Source of the DNA: Piper betle
Lineage: Eukaryota > Streptophyta > Magnoliopsida > Piperales > Piperaceae
Direction of reading: 5' to 3'
Assembly: GCA_033002965.1 (NCBI GenBank)
Contig: JAURVB010002168.1
Coordinates: 1 to 64,000, forward strand
Length of the DNA stretch: 64,000 bases
Shown: positions 10,278-22,642 of the stretch, in pieces
How positions within the stretch are numbered: position 1 is the stretch's first letter
How the letters are laid out: every line of letters begins with the position of its first letter
Position numbers and translations under genes: made by a program
The notes under the pieces: model-generated
What the model was told of the DNA's origin: nothing
What the model saw: the letters and a program-made list of their open reading frames with translations, nothing else
Databases searched by the model: none

Positions 10278-13200
10278 TGTAAAACCCACGATTCGAGTCA
10301 GGGTTTTATATTCAGAACCGGTCGGGTCGACCGTTATTTTTCGAGTTGAGTCAGTTTCAGGACACGTGTACCGAGCCGACGCCGGTCGCGTGTATGAGCT
10401 ATGAGGGTCATGTGTACCCAAGTATATGATGATAACGTCATGAACACAGCAGAACAGAATGAGTTATCAGAATATATGAGAGTATGCAGTTCATTTTTTT
10501 TATTATTGTATATATAATGGATCGTAGAATTAGTTTTAGGCCGTTTACCGCGTTAGGACGCGTTACGGGCATTTTGGGTGGGTTGATAGTTCTAGAGCAT
10601 ATCATTATGATTTTTTTGTGTTGTTTGATTTTATGGGATTTTTCCCGAATTTTTATGGAATTTTTTAGGATTTAATACGACTTAGTTATTATACTTGACT
10701 CGAGTCGGAGACGAGTCAAGTAATATTTACGAGTTTGCCACCCACACACCCCGACCTTTTCTTCCCCACGCCCAAACCCTCGCCGCGCCGCCCCTGTTCG
10801 CGCGCCACCGCCGCCGCTGCCGGCGCCGCCTGGCCGCCGATCGTCGCCGCCCAGCTCCGGCCGACGGCGTCGCCGTGCCGCCCCGACCAGGTCCGGCCGC
10901 CATCGGGCCGCCGCGACGCCGGAATCGCCGCGCCTAGCGCCGCGGCCACGTTGCGGTCGCGTCGCCGATTCTGCCGCCGGCGACCATCGCCGCCATCGAT
11001 CAGGTGGTCGCCTCAGCACCCTCGACCACCCAGCGACCCTCCCCGACCGGAACGGAGGCCATCGCCGCCCTGGCCGGCCGGATCTAGCGACCCATCGCCG
11101 CCGGCCCTGTTTTAGCCATTTTCCGGCGAGCCGCCACCTCCGTTGGCCACGTCGACCTCGTAGATGAGTCGGGCTCGCCGAGCCGGTTCCGAGGGTACCC
11201 AACACGACCCCTTTCCGACCAGTAGACGCCGCCGGCGATTGTCGCCGGAAAACCACCGGAAGCCGCCGGAAAACCGCCAGCAGCTGCCGGAAAACCGCCG
11301 GAAAATCGGAATTTCTGGAATTCGCTGGAATTCACCGGATCTTCCGCGGGGCTCACCCAGTGGAGCCCGATCGAGCTTCGGACGCCGAGGAGCGCCGAAT
11401 TTGAGCTCCGAGACGCGCGACGGAACCCTAACCGTCGCCGATTGCCGACGACGTGAGGTATAATTACCTCCGATTGATTTATTTAAAATTGATATGATTG
11501 TTAGCACAGCATGCTAGGATTAATTATTGTATGATGATTAATGTCTTGAATTACTGAATGAAGTGATAAGAGACATGACTTGATGAATAGTGCTATGAAT
11601 GTAAGTGATCTAATAAAGTAGATCAGAGTCGGAGCATGATAAGTGACCACAACGTAAGTTACAGAACACGTAATAAAATTAGTATGAATAGGATGAGCTA
11701 GGATTAATTATTTTTATGATTATCTGATTGTTATTTTGATGGATGATCTTGTGGTTGCATTGTGTGTGATGTTATTGAGTTTGATGCATCATTTAGTTAG
11801 CGGGCGTTAGTATTTAGTTTTGATGTGTAGGTACGGAGTAGGAGCTCGCCGCCTAGGCGCGATGACACGCTTGGAGCTTCTACCAGGTCCGTTTAGGACT
11901 CGTCTTGTTTTACGTCTTTTCTATTGTATGTTTGATTTATTGTCTGCAGGACGGGTTAAGTGGCGTTTTATCGGATCCCACTTAACTCGGGCCATTTAAC
12001 CGAATATTTTCCGGATTAATAACCCCTCGAGGATGAGATCCCTCGAGGATGATTTCGAAAACAAGATCCACCACAAGTTGCCTTCGGGCCTATTATATAA
12101 ATCCCTACCCAGGCCTATATATATAGTAGTTTATCGCGTTTTCAGTGAGACGAGAGATGGAGAAATCGACTGCACGTACCATGCAGAGGATGCCGTGACA
12201 GTCAAAGCGGGCTCTGGATTAGTGCCAGCGGACTGTTCCATTCCCGAGGGATCCTGACAACTCCGCGTTTGAGTTCCTCACACCCGGAGAACGTGGAGGT
12301 TTACGGGTACTGTTTAGTACAGCGCATGTCCGGACTTGTGGTTCAAAGGGTACTAAAGGCGACTGCCTGAGAGTACTCGGCCTTCGTGCTCAAGGCCAGG
12401 AGAAATATGGAGGTAAGGAGAGGGCTTAGGATAAAGTTTCACGAGAAGTACTGAAAAAGAAGTGCCGAGAGCAGCACAGTACCAGCAGCAGATCAGTAAG
12501 TTCGGGATGCTACCGGGTCTGCAGCCCAGTGGCTCCTCAGTAGTGCCCTTCAGAGTGTTCTTGAGGAAGTATATGGTTTTCTTTCATATGAGAGTTTGCT
12601 CTCATAGCCAGTTTGTTATAGTTATTTTATTTTCCGGACCAGTAACACTTGTTACTGACGTTGTTCTTATACTATATGTAGGTAATAATCACGAGTTGGA
12701 GGAGCCAGCTTGGACGGAGGAGCAATGAGGTCTTGTACACACACACATGTTAGATTTCTGAATGTTTAATATTGTGTTATTATGTTATTATATTGTGAAT
12801 GACATGATTCAAATGTTTGAGCATGATGATATGAATGTGAATGAAATGATCAAGATACGATAGCAGAATGCAAGATATGATCAGAGTCGAGCAGCAGAAT
12901 GAATGGGTTAAGACCCAGAGTTTGTATGAATGAAATCATAGTATGATTAGATGTCTGTGTGATATGATATATATTGCATATATGTATATATATATATGTA
13001 TATATATTATTTTGACAGGGTGGGCCCATAATTGCACTTTTAGGGGAGACTCTGTCAGTTTTATTTCAGAGTTTTATTAATTTTGATCGTAATTGTGATG
13101 GTGTGAAATTTGATTTGCATGTCATTCATGTAGTACCATGTTAGGGTTTTATGCATTTATCCATGCATGACAAGTCGTATCTTCATCTTAAGACGCCGAG

Positions 13201-13299
13201 ATTGGATCCGCATGAGTTAGGTTCGGGTTAGCCGACCTAACCGGGGCCGGTAACATGCCGGTTCGGTTCATGAGTCTGAACCGGATTTGGGGTGTTACA
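10278..13299 (+). repeat. 3' LTR of the gypsy-type element
   Basis: 3022 bp, TG...CA ends, nearly colinear with the 5' LTR; differences are scattered substitutions, small indels and microsatellite length near 12970-13010. It carries the same palindrome (11955-11986) and TATA module (12091-12102), followed by the exact CTGCC target duplication. Confidence 0.93.
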
Positions 13300-13713
13300 C
13301 TGCCGACATCCTCCGACATCGTCGCCGCGAGACTCGCCGCCGATCGGGCCCGCCGCGGCGGCGGCGGCGGGGGTAAGAGTGGCATTCTCGTAATTAAAAG
13401 TCGAACTCAAGTCTAACTCGAGTAAAAAATAATAATTAATTCTAAATAATTTTAAAAAAATCTTAAAAAATATTTAAAAAATATCAGAAACTGTAATACA
13501 CAGAATAATATCAAATTAACATCAATACCCAATTTTAATATATTTATATTATAAATTGTCAAATTATTATATATGACCGATTAAATTAATTTGGACCGAT
13601 TCAATTGAACCGATTCTTAGCCGATTCAAACCAGATTCTGATTCCGATTCCGACTCCCTGGAAAACCGATTCCAATTCCTGATTCCGATTCATGCAACCA
13701 TGAGCTGCTACCC

Positions 13714-15434
13714 CTTCCTGCTTGGCATAAAATGTGCCTCGCACGGCTGCTCTCCTGCCATGAGTCTTGGAATAAGAAAGTTTTTTTATTTTTTTATTTT
13801 TCATTCGTATTTAAGATTGTCTAAATTTAAATTATATAAAGCAATGATAGTTTATTTTAAGACTAATGATATGCTTTTATAAAGGTTATTGTTAATTTAA
13901 ATAACTTTAGTTTATTTTTTTATTTATTATTTGAATCATAATTTTAATAACTGTATTGTATTATCTAATTATATCGGGTATATCGCGTATTGTCTTTAAA
14001 TCCGATACGGTTTAAGTTTTTATACTATTTTAATTGATCTATGGTTTGTTACTTTTAATTTTTTGGAAAATTTAATTTTTGGTTGAAAGCTCAGGATATT
14101 TTAATGTATTTAATAAAATGGCGATGATAAAATAAGTTTTTAAAATTTAATATAATATTTCATTTATAATTTTAGAATATAATTCAACATGATTTGGCCC
14201 GATTGAAACAAAAGTCTAGCATGATCACACCCCGTACATTAAAGATCTCATTCCAACTTCCCTTGTCCACAAAGAAAAATATTTTTATAACTATTCATTT
14301 TATTATTAATAAATATCATTAACTATTTTTTTAACATTTGACTTAGTTGAAATGCTAAATACTAATTGAACTATCTATTTATTTATATTTAATATGTAAA
14401 ATGAACTTTCAGAATGGAATTTCTATAATGCTTATCATGGCAGGTCTAGCGTTTTATAAGTTGGCATGTGCAGTTAATTTTTATTGGATATTAATTTTCT
14501 CTTAATTCAGTGTCTATTAAATTTTACAATTTTAAGTATAAATTAAACATTTTAATTAAATATGTATGAATAAAATTATAAACTAAATAGTTACTAATAA
14601 TAAGATAAAATAATTTAATTCTAATACAACTAAGTTTATTTTGAAAATTTCTAATTTAGCTAGAATTATACTCGAACACTTTTCTAATAATTAATAATAA
14701 TATAAATAACTTCAAAATAGATAAGTATTAATGGATTCAAAAAATTATCCTGGGATTAGAATCAACAACAATGCAAAAAAGGCTGAAACGTGAGAAAAAA
14801 TAGAAAACCGAACACTTTAAGGTGGTTGAAGTACGAAGCTGTAGAAAAGTAAAAATGTTCATCACCACTTTGCAAGAAGCTGCCAAACTTTATTTAAGAA
14901 AGGGGGATTGATAACAAGAAAAATTTACCTTAATCTACATAAAGTTATTACTTGGTAAGATTTTTGTAATACGTCTTAAAAAATAATACAATCTTTACAT
15001 GGCATTGGGTTCCGAATAGTTACAGAAAAGATTTAAGTGAGCTATAGTACATTTCAACATTAGAATGCCCCCAACGGGATCTGGTCAAGGGTGATCAAAA
15101 TTTTAAATAATATATCGTGCCACTGGTTTGCACTCCTGCTTATTATCTTAAAACCCACTATAATTTAGACTTTTGTACCATGTTAATCTGTACCTAGTTT
15201 TTTAAACTAAAATTTTCACAAAATATAGTTTTTGTTGAAAATTATGATATTTTAATGGGTATTTAATAAAATGTTTATGATAAAATACATTTTAATATCT
15301 AATAAAATATTTTATTTAAAATTTTAGGATTGGGGGTTGAACCTTATTCGACTTGGTTAAACCAAATATGCCCGACACGGATTATAAATTCAGTATAGTA
15401 ACTAATACGATGTTTAAAACTATGATTGTAATAA
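13714..15434. other. AT-rich intergenic stretch
   Basis: No gene is seen. Parts near 14080-14190 and 15230-15340 share a diverged dispersed repeat (landmarks GATATTTTAATG and TTTAATAAAATG followed by ATGATAAAAT), probably an old transposon fragment present twice. Confidence 0.5.
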
Positions 15435-16292
15435 GTAACTGTCACACCCAATTTCGATTCACCTAAGAACTGAGTTAGAAATATTACAATCAAGTCAAGT
15501 TATATCTAAAGTTATTAATTGGTAAGACTCAATCAATAATATAGATCAAAATAACCCACTTGGCCTCTTGAGAATGGAAGACATTATTAAATATTCATCA
15601 AACCAAATCAAACATAAATAAAAGTATAAATCAAAATAACTGCGTTGAGCTCAAGTGTGTGTAACGTTTATCTCCCCTCCCACCAAAACTGATTTAGGAT
15701 CAAAAGACCTACATATATAATATGAAAAATGTCAATAACAAGTATTACTGGTCCAGAAATAACTAATAATTAAATTAGCACAAGGGAGCTAATTAAGAGT
15801 TGTCGGCCTTGGCTTGACAACATCCCATTCTGACTCATCTAATACCTCGACAAATTTTAAAACTATCCCTTGCGCAGGAAAATCAATTTTTCCTTCAAAG
15901 CTCTAAATCCTTTGTATCACTCTTGGCCCTCTGTATCACCCTTTGAACCACAAGTATAGACATGCACTGTATTGCAATATTCGTAATCCTCCGTTCTTCT
16001 CCGGGTTTAAGGAACTCAAAAGTGGAGTTGTTAGAATCCGTCGGAAATGAAATGACCCACTCACTAGTCTAGAACCCACTTTGACGGGCATGTGCCTACT
16101 CGCTTAGCATGTGAGTCAAATTCACCATCTCTCCTCTTACTGAAAAGTCGATAAAATCATATATAGGCTTGAGAAGGGATTTATATAGTTAGCTTGAAGG
16201 CAACTTGCGGTGGATCTTTGTTCGAAAATAACTTGAGGGATCTCATCCTCAAAGGTTACTAATCGCGGAAGTAAAATATGTCTAGATGATAC

Positions 16293-16329
16293 GTGTTAAG
16301 TAGGGTCCAATAAAACAGCTACTTAACAC
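16293..16329. promoter_or_regulatory. LTR palindrome with compensatory arm change
   Basis: Arms GTGTTAAGTAG (16293-16303) and CTACTTAACAC (16319-16329) are perfectly complementary over 11 bp. Relative to the copy at 5420-5451 both arms changed at the same paired position (GTGG/CCAC to GTAG/CTAC), and the pairing extends further. Confidence 0.6.
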
Positions 16330-16599
16330 ATCTTGTGATCTAGAAATCAAATCAATGATAGGTCATAACGATAAAAACTTAGAAGAATTTTAACAGACAT
16401 GTGGTCCAAGCTCCAAACGTGACATCTCATCTATGGCGAGCACGGGATTGAAAACCTACATCAAAATCCACTACTAAGTAAAATAATGACATCTTTATAT
16501 AATGCATGTTCGCGGTATGTGCTCACATCATCAATACATCCTAATAAAGAAAATAATGCTAAATAAGCCTATAATTAAACATCTAGCACGCAAATCAAG

Positions 16600-17120
16600 A
16601 TATAACAAAGAAGTTGACTAATAAAAAATAATAAATAAATAAATAAATACACTCATGAATAAATAGATAAATAATAAATACTTAAAATAAATAACATTTT
16701 AACCATAAAATAATAATATCAATATACTATATAAATACACGGCTAAACACGAGTAAATATTACATGTACTAATGTTAGCAAACATATGAATAATTAAATA
16801 AATAAATACAAAATCATTCAATAAATAAATAAATAAATAATTAGTTAATATTAGTTAATCATGAATAATAATAGCATCATAGTTATCCAATACGGAATAC
16901 ATAATTAAATACAAATAAATAATAACATACATGGAACAAAAAATAGATAAGTAAATATATAATAAATATATATAATTTAATAAACATAAATAAGACTAAT
17001 ATTAATAAGTAAATATATCATTAATAATGACAAATAATCATGTAAACATTCATCATATACGATAAATATATAAATAAAAATAAATAAATAATAATGAATT
17101 AATTAATTAATTAATTAAAA
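16600..17120. repeat. AAAT/ATTA-rich simple sequence inside the solo LTR
   Basis: Long runs built from AAAT, AATA and ATTA units, including a perfect ATTA run at 17096-17118. A similar tract sits at the matching place (27000-27640) in the degenerate LTR copy, so the simple sequence was part of the ancestor of this LTR subfamily. Confidence 0.75.
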
Positions 17121-18625
17121 AATACCTATAATGTCACAATATGCTAAATTGTGTGAATATTCATATAAACTAATGTAGGATGTCTTGAATTAGGCTGAAA
17201 ATGAGTTGAATCAGGTTAATTGCACTGACCAAACCAAGTCGACCAAAATTAACTCGGTCTGGGTTAGATAAATTGGTGGGCTGGGTTGGCTGGGCTGGTC
17301 TAGAATGATTGACGCAGACATGAACGTGGGCAAGCATACAGACACAAACTGGTGAATAGGACTTAGGCTGGCAGACGCGAACGCAAGTGGGCTAATGTGA
17401 ATGGGTGAACAAGACTCACGTTGGCAAACGAGAACGCAGGCAGGCGGTTCTTGTCACCAAAAAATGTCAATGGCACAGTGACGGAGGCTAACGCTGGTCG
17501 CGATTGATAGAGGGCGTTGAGGCAAAGGAGGTGGCGGTGGTGATTGGCCAAGTCCAGCCAGCTATTGGCAGGAAAACAGCTGAAAAAGAGGTGGAATTGT
17601 TGCTAGGTGTAGCGGCATCACCGATGGCGATCACAGCCACAGTGGTGGTCATAGGTGGTCTCAAAATTAAATTCTCTGCAAGATGAACCTAGCTAGATGG
17701 TTGGATCGGCTAGTGGTTGCTTGTCAACCTCAGAAAATGGCTCAAACGTGGCAACAGTGGTGGAATACTGAAGGACAAAAGAAATTGCCAGTGGAGACTG
17801 TAGTGGCACAGATGGTAGTGAGGGGTATGGACGGATAGCCGACCACGAGGCGGTTATGGTGGTACAGTCCGGTGGCCGGAGGAGAGCTGAATCGGCGACC
17901 GGAGACTTGCCAGCGGCAATCAAAATCGGCGGTGGCACTAGGGGTGGAAATTATCTAAAATCATGGAAAATCTTTGAAAATAGATGGTTGAAAGCTATGG
18001 CTGACATAGCTCTAATCTTGCCATGTGGCACAATCTGAACATCTATCTAACAACTCGCGGACCTACTGGGGCCCACCTATGGAAAATATATATATATATA
18101 TATACACATACGAAAAATTCGAATCGACCATCCAAGGTCAAGACTGACTCTAGTCCTATAAATGACTCTTTAGGCGGGAATCGATGTAAGATAGCTAAAT
18201 GGACCTCCAACGCTGACCTCAATCGGGTGAGAATCTTCAACTCAAATCAAGCTAGGCCCAAATGGGCAATTTGATGATCCAAAATCCTTACAATACATGC
18301 AAATGAGATAATCTAAAAATTCCGAATGGATAATAAACGCTGCAATGACCTAGATCAAGGCCTAAAACCCTCACTAAGACATAAAAATCATCTGTATACT
18401 TCATGTATACACTGTTAACTCATTCTCTACTGTAGCCTAACTAAGCCTATCATCTATATATCGGGCATACTCAACCACCATAAGATGCTCATTTGGCCAT
18501 CTAGGCCCCCTTATTTATGGTCGAAAAACTGGTCTGACTTGAGCTCGCTCAAACCGACTCGAGATTGGCCCAAACTAGGTAAAACTACAAACAGGTAAAA
18601 CTCGAAGCTGGGGTTTTACAGTAAC

Positions 18626-19077
18626 AACCCAGGCCAAGTGCAATAACCTAATGAGCACAAGTTATCCCTCTAAAATAGTTAACATAAATTTAAGATCTAT
18701 TGGTACACACCCACTAATATATTGGTCTTACCTTGGTAATTATTAGACACGAGGCTAATTTTATTGGATTTTATAATCCACCTACCAATAGGAAATTCCA
18801 TCCTTGAAATTCATTTTCTCGGCCATGAGCCTAGTCTATGTTCACTACAGCCCATCATCCAGTTTGATCTTAGATCCATAATATTGAGGCTAAGTTTTAC
18901 TTATTAAACTATCTAAATCACCATATGGAACCAACTTGTCCAAATTACATAAGAAAACTCAACAAAGAAAATACAAGTGTTTAAGTTCAATCGATGATCG
19001 ATCAAACAGTGGCCGATCAATGTAGGTGATAAAAGTGGTGAGAACGAAGGTCGTGAAGTCTTCAAGAGAATGATTGG
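18626..19077. other. Spacer between two solo LTRs
   Basis: About 450 bp of AT-rich sequence with no gene. A segment around 18780-18830 (GTAGGTGGATT-type motif inverted) resembles 56670-56720, suggesting another dispersed repeat. Confidence 0.4.
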
Positions 19078-19082
19078 CAACT

Positions 19083-21650
19083 TGTAAAACCCACGACTCG
19101 AGTCAGGATTTTATATTCAGAACCGGTTGGTTCGACTGTTATTTTCGAGTCGAGTCAGTTTCAGAATACGTGTACTGAGCTGATGCCAGTCGCGTGTATG
19201 AGCTATGAGGGTCATACATACCCAAGTATATGATGATAACGTCATGAACACAGCAGAACAGAATGAGTTATCAGATATATGAGAGTACGCCATCGTCCGG
19301 CCTCCACGACCCCGGACCACTGCGACTAGCGCCGTGCTTCTGTCGCCGATCGCACCACCGGCAACCGTTGCCGCCATGATCCAGCTGTAGCCTCGACACC
19401 CTCGACCACCCAGCGACCTTCCCCGACTGAAGCGGAGGCCATTGCCGCCTAGGCAGGCCGGATCTAGCTATCCATCGCTGCCACCACTGTTTTAGCCATT
19501 TTTCGGCAAGCCGCCATCTCCGCTGGCCACGTCGACGTCGTAGATGCGTCGGGCTCAACGAGCCGGTTACAATGGTACCCAATATGACCCCTATCCAGCC
19601 AGTAGACGCCGCCGATAGTTGTCGCCGAAAAATTGTCGGAAGCTGCCAGAAAACCGGCGGAAGCCTGCCGGAAAACCACTGAAACTTGCCGGAAAACCGT
19701 ATTCGATGGAATTCGTCGGATCTTCTATGGAGCTCAGACAGTCGAACCTGATCAACTTCGGACGTTGCCGAGAGTTGAATTTGAACTTCGAGACACGCGA
19801 CAAATAGCTGTCGCCGATTGCCGATGACGTGAGGTATAATTACCTCTGAATTGATAATTTAAACTTGATGATTGTTAGCACAACATGCTAGGGTTGATTT
19901 ATGATGTGATTGATAGTGCATGGAGGATAAGTGATGAAGTGATAAGTTACATGATGTGATTGATAGTGCATGGAGGATAAGTGATCTAATGAGATAAGTA
20001 AATATGAGCATGCTAATCGAGTATGACGTAAAAACACAGTGAAATTGGTATGAATAGGATTAGTTAGAATTATTTTCATACTTATGATTATTTGATTGTT
20101 GATTGATATTTATTGAGTTTGATGCATCATTTAGTTAGCGGGCGTTAGTATTTAGTTTTGATGTGTAGGTACTGAGTAGGAGCTCGCCACCTAGGCATGA
20201 TGACGCGCTTGGAGCTTCTACCAGGTCCGTTTAGGACTCCTCTCTATTTTACGTTCACTTCTATTGTATGTTTATTTTATTATTTGCAGGACGAGTTAAG
20301 TGGCGTTTTATTGGATCCCATGTAACTCGGGCCATTTAATCGAATAGTTTTCCGGATTAATAACCCCTCGAGGATGAGATCCCTCGAGGATGATTTCGAA
20401 AACACGATCCACCACAAGTTGCCTTCGGGCCTATTATATAAATCCCTTCCCAGGCATATATATATAATTTTATCGAGTTTTCAGTGAGACGAGAGATGGA
20501 GAAACTGACTACACGTACCATGAGCGGATGCCGTGACAGTCAAAGCGGGCTCTGGATTAGTGCTAGTGGACTGTTCCATTCCTGAGGGATCCTGACAACT
20601 CCGCGTTTGAGTTCCTCACACCCGGAGAATGTGGAGGTTTATGGGTACTGTTTAGTACAGCGCATGTCCGAACTTGTGGTTCAAAGGGTACTAAAGGTGA
20701 CTGCCTGAGAGTACTCGGCCTTCGTGCTCAAGGCTAGGAGAAATATAGAGGTAAGGAGAGGGCTTAGGATTTGAGACTAGAAAATGAAATAAGAAAATGC
20801 CGAGAGCGGCATCAACAGCAGTAGATCAGTAAGTTCCGGATGCTACCGGGTCTACAGCCCAGTGGCTCCTCAGTAGTGCCCTTCAGAGTGTTCACATGGA
20901 GTATATGATGTTTTCTTTCATATGAGAGTTTGCTCTCATAGCCAGCTTGTTATAGTTATTTTATTTTCCGGACCAATAACACTTGTTACTAACGTGTTTT
21001 TATACTATATGTAGGTAATAATCACAAATTGGAGGAGCCAGCTTGGACGGAGGAGCACTGTTGTCGCTTGCACACATATCAGTCGATACGAGTGGTTAAT
21101 ATTCTATTTATGATGCTATTATATTGTGAATGTTGTGAAATGCTAAGACATGGTATGATATGATTGAATGTTATGAGATAATGATAAGATATGATGATGT
21201 GACATGATTGAATGCTAAGACACGATGACAGAATGTGAAACATGAATAGATTGCGTAGTAGGAGTGTGGTGGGTTGAGACCCAAGCTTTTGAGCAAGTAA
21301 AGAGTATATCAGATTGTGTGAATGAAGTTGCGTGATATATAGATACATGTTTATATATAGTATTTTGACAAGGTGACCCTAATTGCACTTTTAGGGGAAA
21401 TTCTGTCCGTTTTATTTCAGAATTTTCATCGATTTTGATCGTAATTGTGATGGTATGTAATTTAGTTTGCATGTCATCCATGTAGTATCATGTTAGGATT
21501 CTGTGCATTCATCCATGCTTGACGAGTGATATCTTCATCTTAAAACGCCGAGATTGGAGCCGCATGAGTTAGGTTCGGGTAGCTGACCTAACCGGGGCAT
21601 ATAACATGCCAGTTCGGTTCACGAGCGTGAACCGGATTTAGAGTGTTACA
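19083..21650 (+). mobile_element. Solo LTR of the gypsy family with an internal deletion
   Basis: Begins TGTAAAAC at 19083, ends GAGTGTTACA at 21650, with exact target duplication CAACT at 19078-19082 and 21651-21655. It closely follows the LTRs at 3742 and 10278 but lacks about 0.7 kb after ~19290, where sequence jumps from the AT-rich start directly into the GC-rich block. TATA module at 20433-20446 and palindrome at 20295-20326 (arms with a small mismatch) are kept. Confidence 0.92.
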
Positions 21651-21655
21651 CAACT

Positions 21656-21997
21656 AGTTATGATAACCTAAATAATGGACTTTGGAAGATCATTCGACAA
21701 TCAAATGAAGTTCGACAAAATATATTTGTTGCTTATTATCTTCAACTTAGGTTAATTATTTTTGAAGAAATGACTAGGCCTATTGGGCCAAATCATAACA
21801 AAAGATATTAGAGCTAACTTTGGATCTTGTTGAATGATGGGGTATATAGGACACTGACTAGGCTCATAAGCCATAATATAGAAATTCTGAGGGCAAAATT
21901 TCCTATGGCTCCATTTGGTTGAATTGAAAAAAAGTAAAATATATGAAATTTTTTGAGTTATATTCTACAAAGATTCAATTATGATGTAAATATGATA
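21656..21997. other. Short intergenic stretch
   Basis: AT-rich; no gene or recognisable signal, apart from a TCCATTTGGTTGAATTG motif near 21908 that resembles the ends of small DNA transposons elsewhere in the window. Confidence 0.4.
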
Positions 21998-22642
21998 TGT
22001 AAAACCCCAACTTTGGGTTAGGGTTTTACCGATTGGTGCTTGCCCAATTTGAACTAGTCTTGAGTCGGTTCAGCTTTCAGACAATGAGTATGAAGCCCAA
22101 ATGGTCATATGACTTTGTTATGGAGGCTATATATACCTAATATACAGATGGTAGATTCAACTATGATATAACAAAACATGATTTTTTAGTGAATGCTCAA
22201 GATATATGAGTTCTAGATCCATTTGAGTTTTTTTAAGATATCTCTTTTGCATACATCTTAGGGATTATTGATTACTGGATTGCCCCAATGGGCCTTCCTT
22301 TGATTTGAGTCTCAGATTTTCACCTAACTCAGTTTTGAGGCCTATTTAGATTTTTTGCCCTGATTTCCATCTATGGAGCCTCTTTTAGGCTTCAAGTTAG
22401 TTTCCACTTTTGACAATGTCAATCCAAACTTTTTGGCCATATATTTATATATATATATTGTATATGCCCTCTATGGACCCCATTAGACCCACAGTTTCTA
22501 GTTGATTGGATTGTGCCACGTGGTCAGATCCGATTTTGCCATGTCAGTCACCCTCCCATTTTTTGGGATTTTCTCCCACATTTTTGAACCATTTTAGCCT
22601 TTGGGCACGCTGCCACTTTGGGCCGCCACTAGTGAGGCTCCA
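21998..22642 (+). mobile_element. Truncated LTR-like fragment
   Basis: Begins TGTAAAACCCCAAC and runs in parallel with the start of the inverted solo LTR that ends at 18620: shared GAGTCGGTT, CCCAAATGGTCAT and TGTGCCACGTGG landmarks occur in the same order. It is cut at 22642-22643, where another TGTAAAAC-starting repeat begins. Confidence 0.55.

Larger units (their letters stand above)
3742..13299 (+). mobile_element. Complete Ty3/gypsy-type LTR retrotransposon without coding capacity
   Basis: Two ~3-kb LTRs (3742-6739 and 10278-13299), each beginning TGTAAAACCC and ending GGTGTTACA, flank a 3538-bp internal region. The 5-bp target duplication CTGCC is exact at 3737-3741 and 13300-13304. 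A primer-binding site matching initiator Met tRNA follows the 5' LTR, and a polypurine tract in a typical chromovirus context (TTTCGAGGACGAAATTTT, then AAGGAGGGAAGA) precedes the 3' LTR. No open frame of retroviral size exists inside; only a scrambled hint of a reverse-transcriptase-like FID segment near 8710. The large LTRs and ~3.5-kb non-coding interior resemble LARD elements, so it was probably mobilised by a partner. The LTRs differ by only a few percent by eye, implying a fairly recent insertion. Confidence 0.92.
3288..13713. mobile_element. DNA-transposon-like element (MULE-like) split by an LTR retrotransposon
   Basis: The 10-bp direct repeat GCTGCTACCC at 3288-3297 and 13704-13713 brackets ~0.84 kb of sequence once the LTR element is removed. 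The ends form a poor inverted repeat (left CATGATGTAC-GAACCGG; right end inverted CATGGTTGCATGAATCGG). Both subterminal parts are crowded with CCGATT or its complement, and the middle has a CG-rich block (3520-3741 and 13300-13375). A 9-10 bp target duplication with weak terminal repeats and GC-rich cargo suggests a non-autonomous Mutator-like element; no transposase is present. The superfamily assignment is inference. Confidence 0.5.
15440..18620 (-). mobile_element. Solo LTR, diverged member of the gypsy LTR family
   Basis: On the minus strand it begins TGTAAAACCCCAGC (18620) and ends GGGTGTGACA (15440). The target duplication GTAAC is exact at 15435-15439 and 18621-18625, with no second LTR, so it is a solo LTR left by LTR-LTR recombination. 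It keeps the family palindrome (16293-16329) and the TATA module (about 16160-16260, inverted), but the region 16600-17120 is replaced by AAAT-rich simple sequence and 17360-17950 is a GC-rich block. Confidence 0.9.
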
